Below, one piece after another: positions 5,663 through 6,118 of a stretch of DNA of 6,118 bases. The first letter of the stretch is position 1. The number at the start of each line of letters is the position of its first letter. The translations under genes were made by a program, and so were the position numbers. The DNA is from Pseudomonadota bacterium (lineage in GTDB: Bacteria > Pseudomonadota > Alphaproteobacteria > Caulobacterales > Caulobacteraceae): the NCBI GenBank assembly GCA_023416055.1, contig JAEZIH010000089.1, forward strand, positions 1 to 6,118, read 5' to 3'. The notes under the pieces are model-generated. The model did no database searches. It was not told the origin of the DNA and saw only the letters and a program-made list of their open reading frames with translations.

Positions 5663-5677
5663 GTCCCGATGCGGGAC
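5663..5677. promoter_or_regulatory. Perfect inverted repeat upstream of the XRE gene, candidate operator
   Basis: GTCCCG-ATG-CGGGAC has two exact 6-base arms around a 3-base centre and lies 27-41 bases upstream of the regulator's start codon. XRE dimers commonly bind such dyads near their own promoters. The palindrome is seen; the binding role is inferred. A TTGCAA palindrome (5654-5659) lies next to it. Confidence 0.4.
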
Positions 5678-5711
5678 GGCTCGCCCTGTGAGCGGCAAGG
5701 GACGTGCCGCC

Positions 5712-5730
5712 TTCGCCCTGAAGGGGAGAA
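5712..5730. repeat. Imperfect palindrome resembling a dispersed intergenic repeat
   Basis: TTCgCCCT (5712-5719) and AGGGgaGAA (5722-5730) form imperfect arms around GA. Translated on the minus strand, the stretch reads SPLQGEGG, a string I associate with spurious proteins made from palindromic intergenic repeats in alphaproteobacteria. Whether it recurs in this genome cannot be seen from one copy. Confidence 0.35.
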
Positions 5731-5818
5731 CCGGGGAACCGCGTTCTGCAGAGCTTCCGCAACCGTTGAGCTTCCGGCGCATTAATCGCCCATCGACCAT
5801 CGCTGGAAGGAGCGGACT

Positions 5819-6076
5819 ATGAGCGGGTTTGGATGGATTGCGTGGATCGTCATCGGCATTATCGCCGGCTGGCTGGCTGAACAGATCATGGGGCGGAACC
5901 ACGGCCTCCTGACCAATCTGATCGTCGGCGTCGTCGGCGCCCTGATCGGCGGCTTCCTCTACAACACCCTTCTTGGCGCCGACGCCGGCGGCAACTGGAT
6001 CATCGGCATCATCGTCGCCACCGTGGGCGCGATCATCCTGCTGTTCCTGCTGGGACTGGTGCGGCGACGGGCCTGA
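5819..6076 (+). CDS. GlsB/YeaQ/YmgE family stress-response membrane protein
   Basis: This 85-residue, very hydrophobic protein belongs to the transglycosylase-associated (Transgly_assoc) family. Three membrane segments are visible: GWIAWIVIGIIAGWLAE (5-21), LLTNLIVGVVGALIGGFLY (30-48) and WIIGIIVATVGAIILLFLLGLV (60-81), followed by an RRR anchor. Family hallmarks are IAGWLAE, the G..GN/GR turn (here MGRNHG) and GxxGALIGG in the second segment. It sits in the inner membrane. Despite the family name no transglycosylase activity is established; members are commonly induced by acid, osmotic or general stress. AAGGAG (5807-5812) lies six bases before the ATG, an excellent ribosome site. The gene is divergent from the XRE gene, and downstream is the beginning of a terminator. 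I found no clear promoter; a GGAAC-type general-stress match fails on spacing. Confidence 0.95.
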   Translation: MSGFGWIAWIVIGIIAGWLAEQIMGRNHGLLTNLIVGVVGALIGGFLYNTLLGADAGGNWIIGIIVATVGAIILLFLLGLVRRRA

Positions 6077-6097
6077 CGGCCCGACTTCGCGGCAAGC

Positions 6098-6118
6098 AAA
6101 AAGGGCGGCTCCGCAAGG
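6098..6118 (+). terminator. Left half of an intrinsic terminator, cut by window end
   Basis: AAAAA (6098-6102) is followed by GGGCGGCTCC (6103-6112), GCAA (6113-6116) and GG at the window edge. This is the left arm, a tetraloop and the first two bases of a right arm that would continue AGCCGCCC. It has the same A-run plus G-rich stem design as the terminator at 744-780 and sits 22 bases after the stress-protein stop. The right arm is inferred. Confidence 0.6.

Noticed and set aside
5637..5762. 42-residue N-terminal extension of the XRE regulator to an ATG at 5762
   Set aside because: The extension is Arg/Ser/Gly-rich, contains the intergenic-repeat string SPLQGEGG, and covers the palindromes. 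The ATG at 5636 gives a typical family start.
5735..5767. GGAAC ... CGTT general-stress (EcfG/SigT-type) promoter ahead of the GlsB-family gene
   Set aside because: The two motifs are present (5735-5739 and 5764-5767) and the gene is a likely stress gene, but the spacer is 24 bases instead of the 16-17 required.

Overview
The window is about 6.1 kb of very GC-rich DNA, roughly 70% by eye, with strong G/C bias at third codon positions. The small heat-shock gene (IbpA type, with a ROSE-like leader), the HisN-type phosphatase and the short HTH regulator all look alphaproteobacterial. My best guess is a Caulobacteraceae chromosome (Brevundimonas or Caulobacter type). This is an inference from protein style, not a database match. 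I see no insertion sequence, integrase, tRNA, rRNA, CRISPR array or phage gene, so this reads as ordinary chromosome.

Layout. (1) 2-739 (+) is the 3' part of a pentapeptide-repeat protein whose start lies outside the window. (2) 744-780 is a hairpin terminator with A/T tracts on both sides, shared by the pentapeptide gene and the convergent heat-shock gene. (3) 798-1262 (-) is an IbpA-type small heat-shock protein. Its leader (1267-1320) folds like a ROSE RNA thermometer, with a plausible RpoH-type promoter further up (1399-1426). (4) 1526-4400 (+) is a three-gene block: two related SAM-methyltransferase-fold proteins, one with a Sec-type signal peptide and one with a Tat-type lipoprotein signal, then a PldB-like lysophospholipase/alpha-beta hydrolase. 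The hydrolase starts at a GTG that overlaps the stop of the second methyltransferase. (5) 4397-5182 (-) is a HisN/inositol-monophosphatase-family phosphatase, convergent with the hydrolase; the two share one CTAG as both stop codons. (6) 5259-5636 (-) is a short XRE-type regulator 76 bp upstream of hisN on the same strand. (7) 5819-6076 (+) is a GlsB/YeaQ/YmgE stress membrane protein, followed by the first half of a terminator cut by the window edge.

How the genes relate. Two genes are stress-linked (the small heat-shock chaperone and the GlsB-family protein), but on separate transcripts. The methyltransferase-methyltransferase-hydrolase block is the least conventional part. Two SAM-fold proteins are predicted to be exported, where SAM is not expected, and the second is translationally coupled to a probable lipid hydrolase. 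The first paralog has lost about 37 residues of the core fold and has an altered SAM loop, so it may not be an active enzyme. I found no convincing wholly new system. The observations most worth checking are the RNA thermometer and the exported methyltransferase pair.
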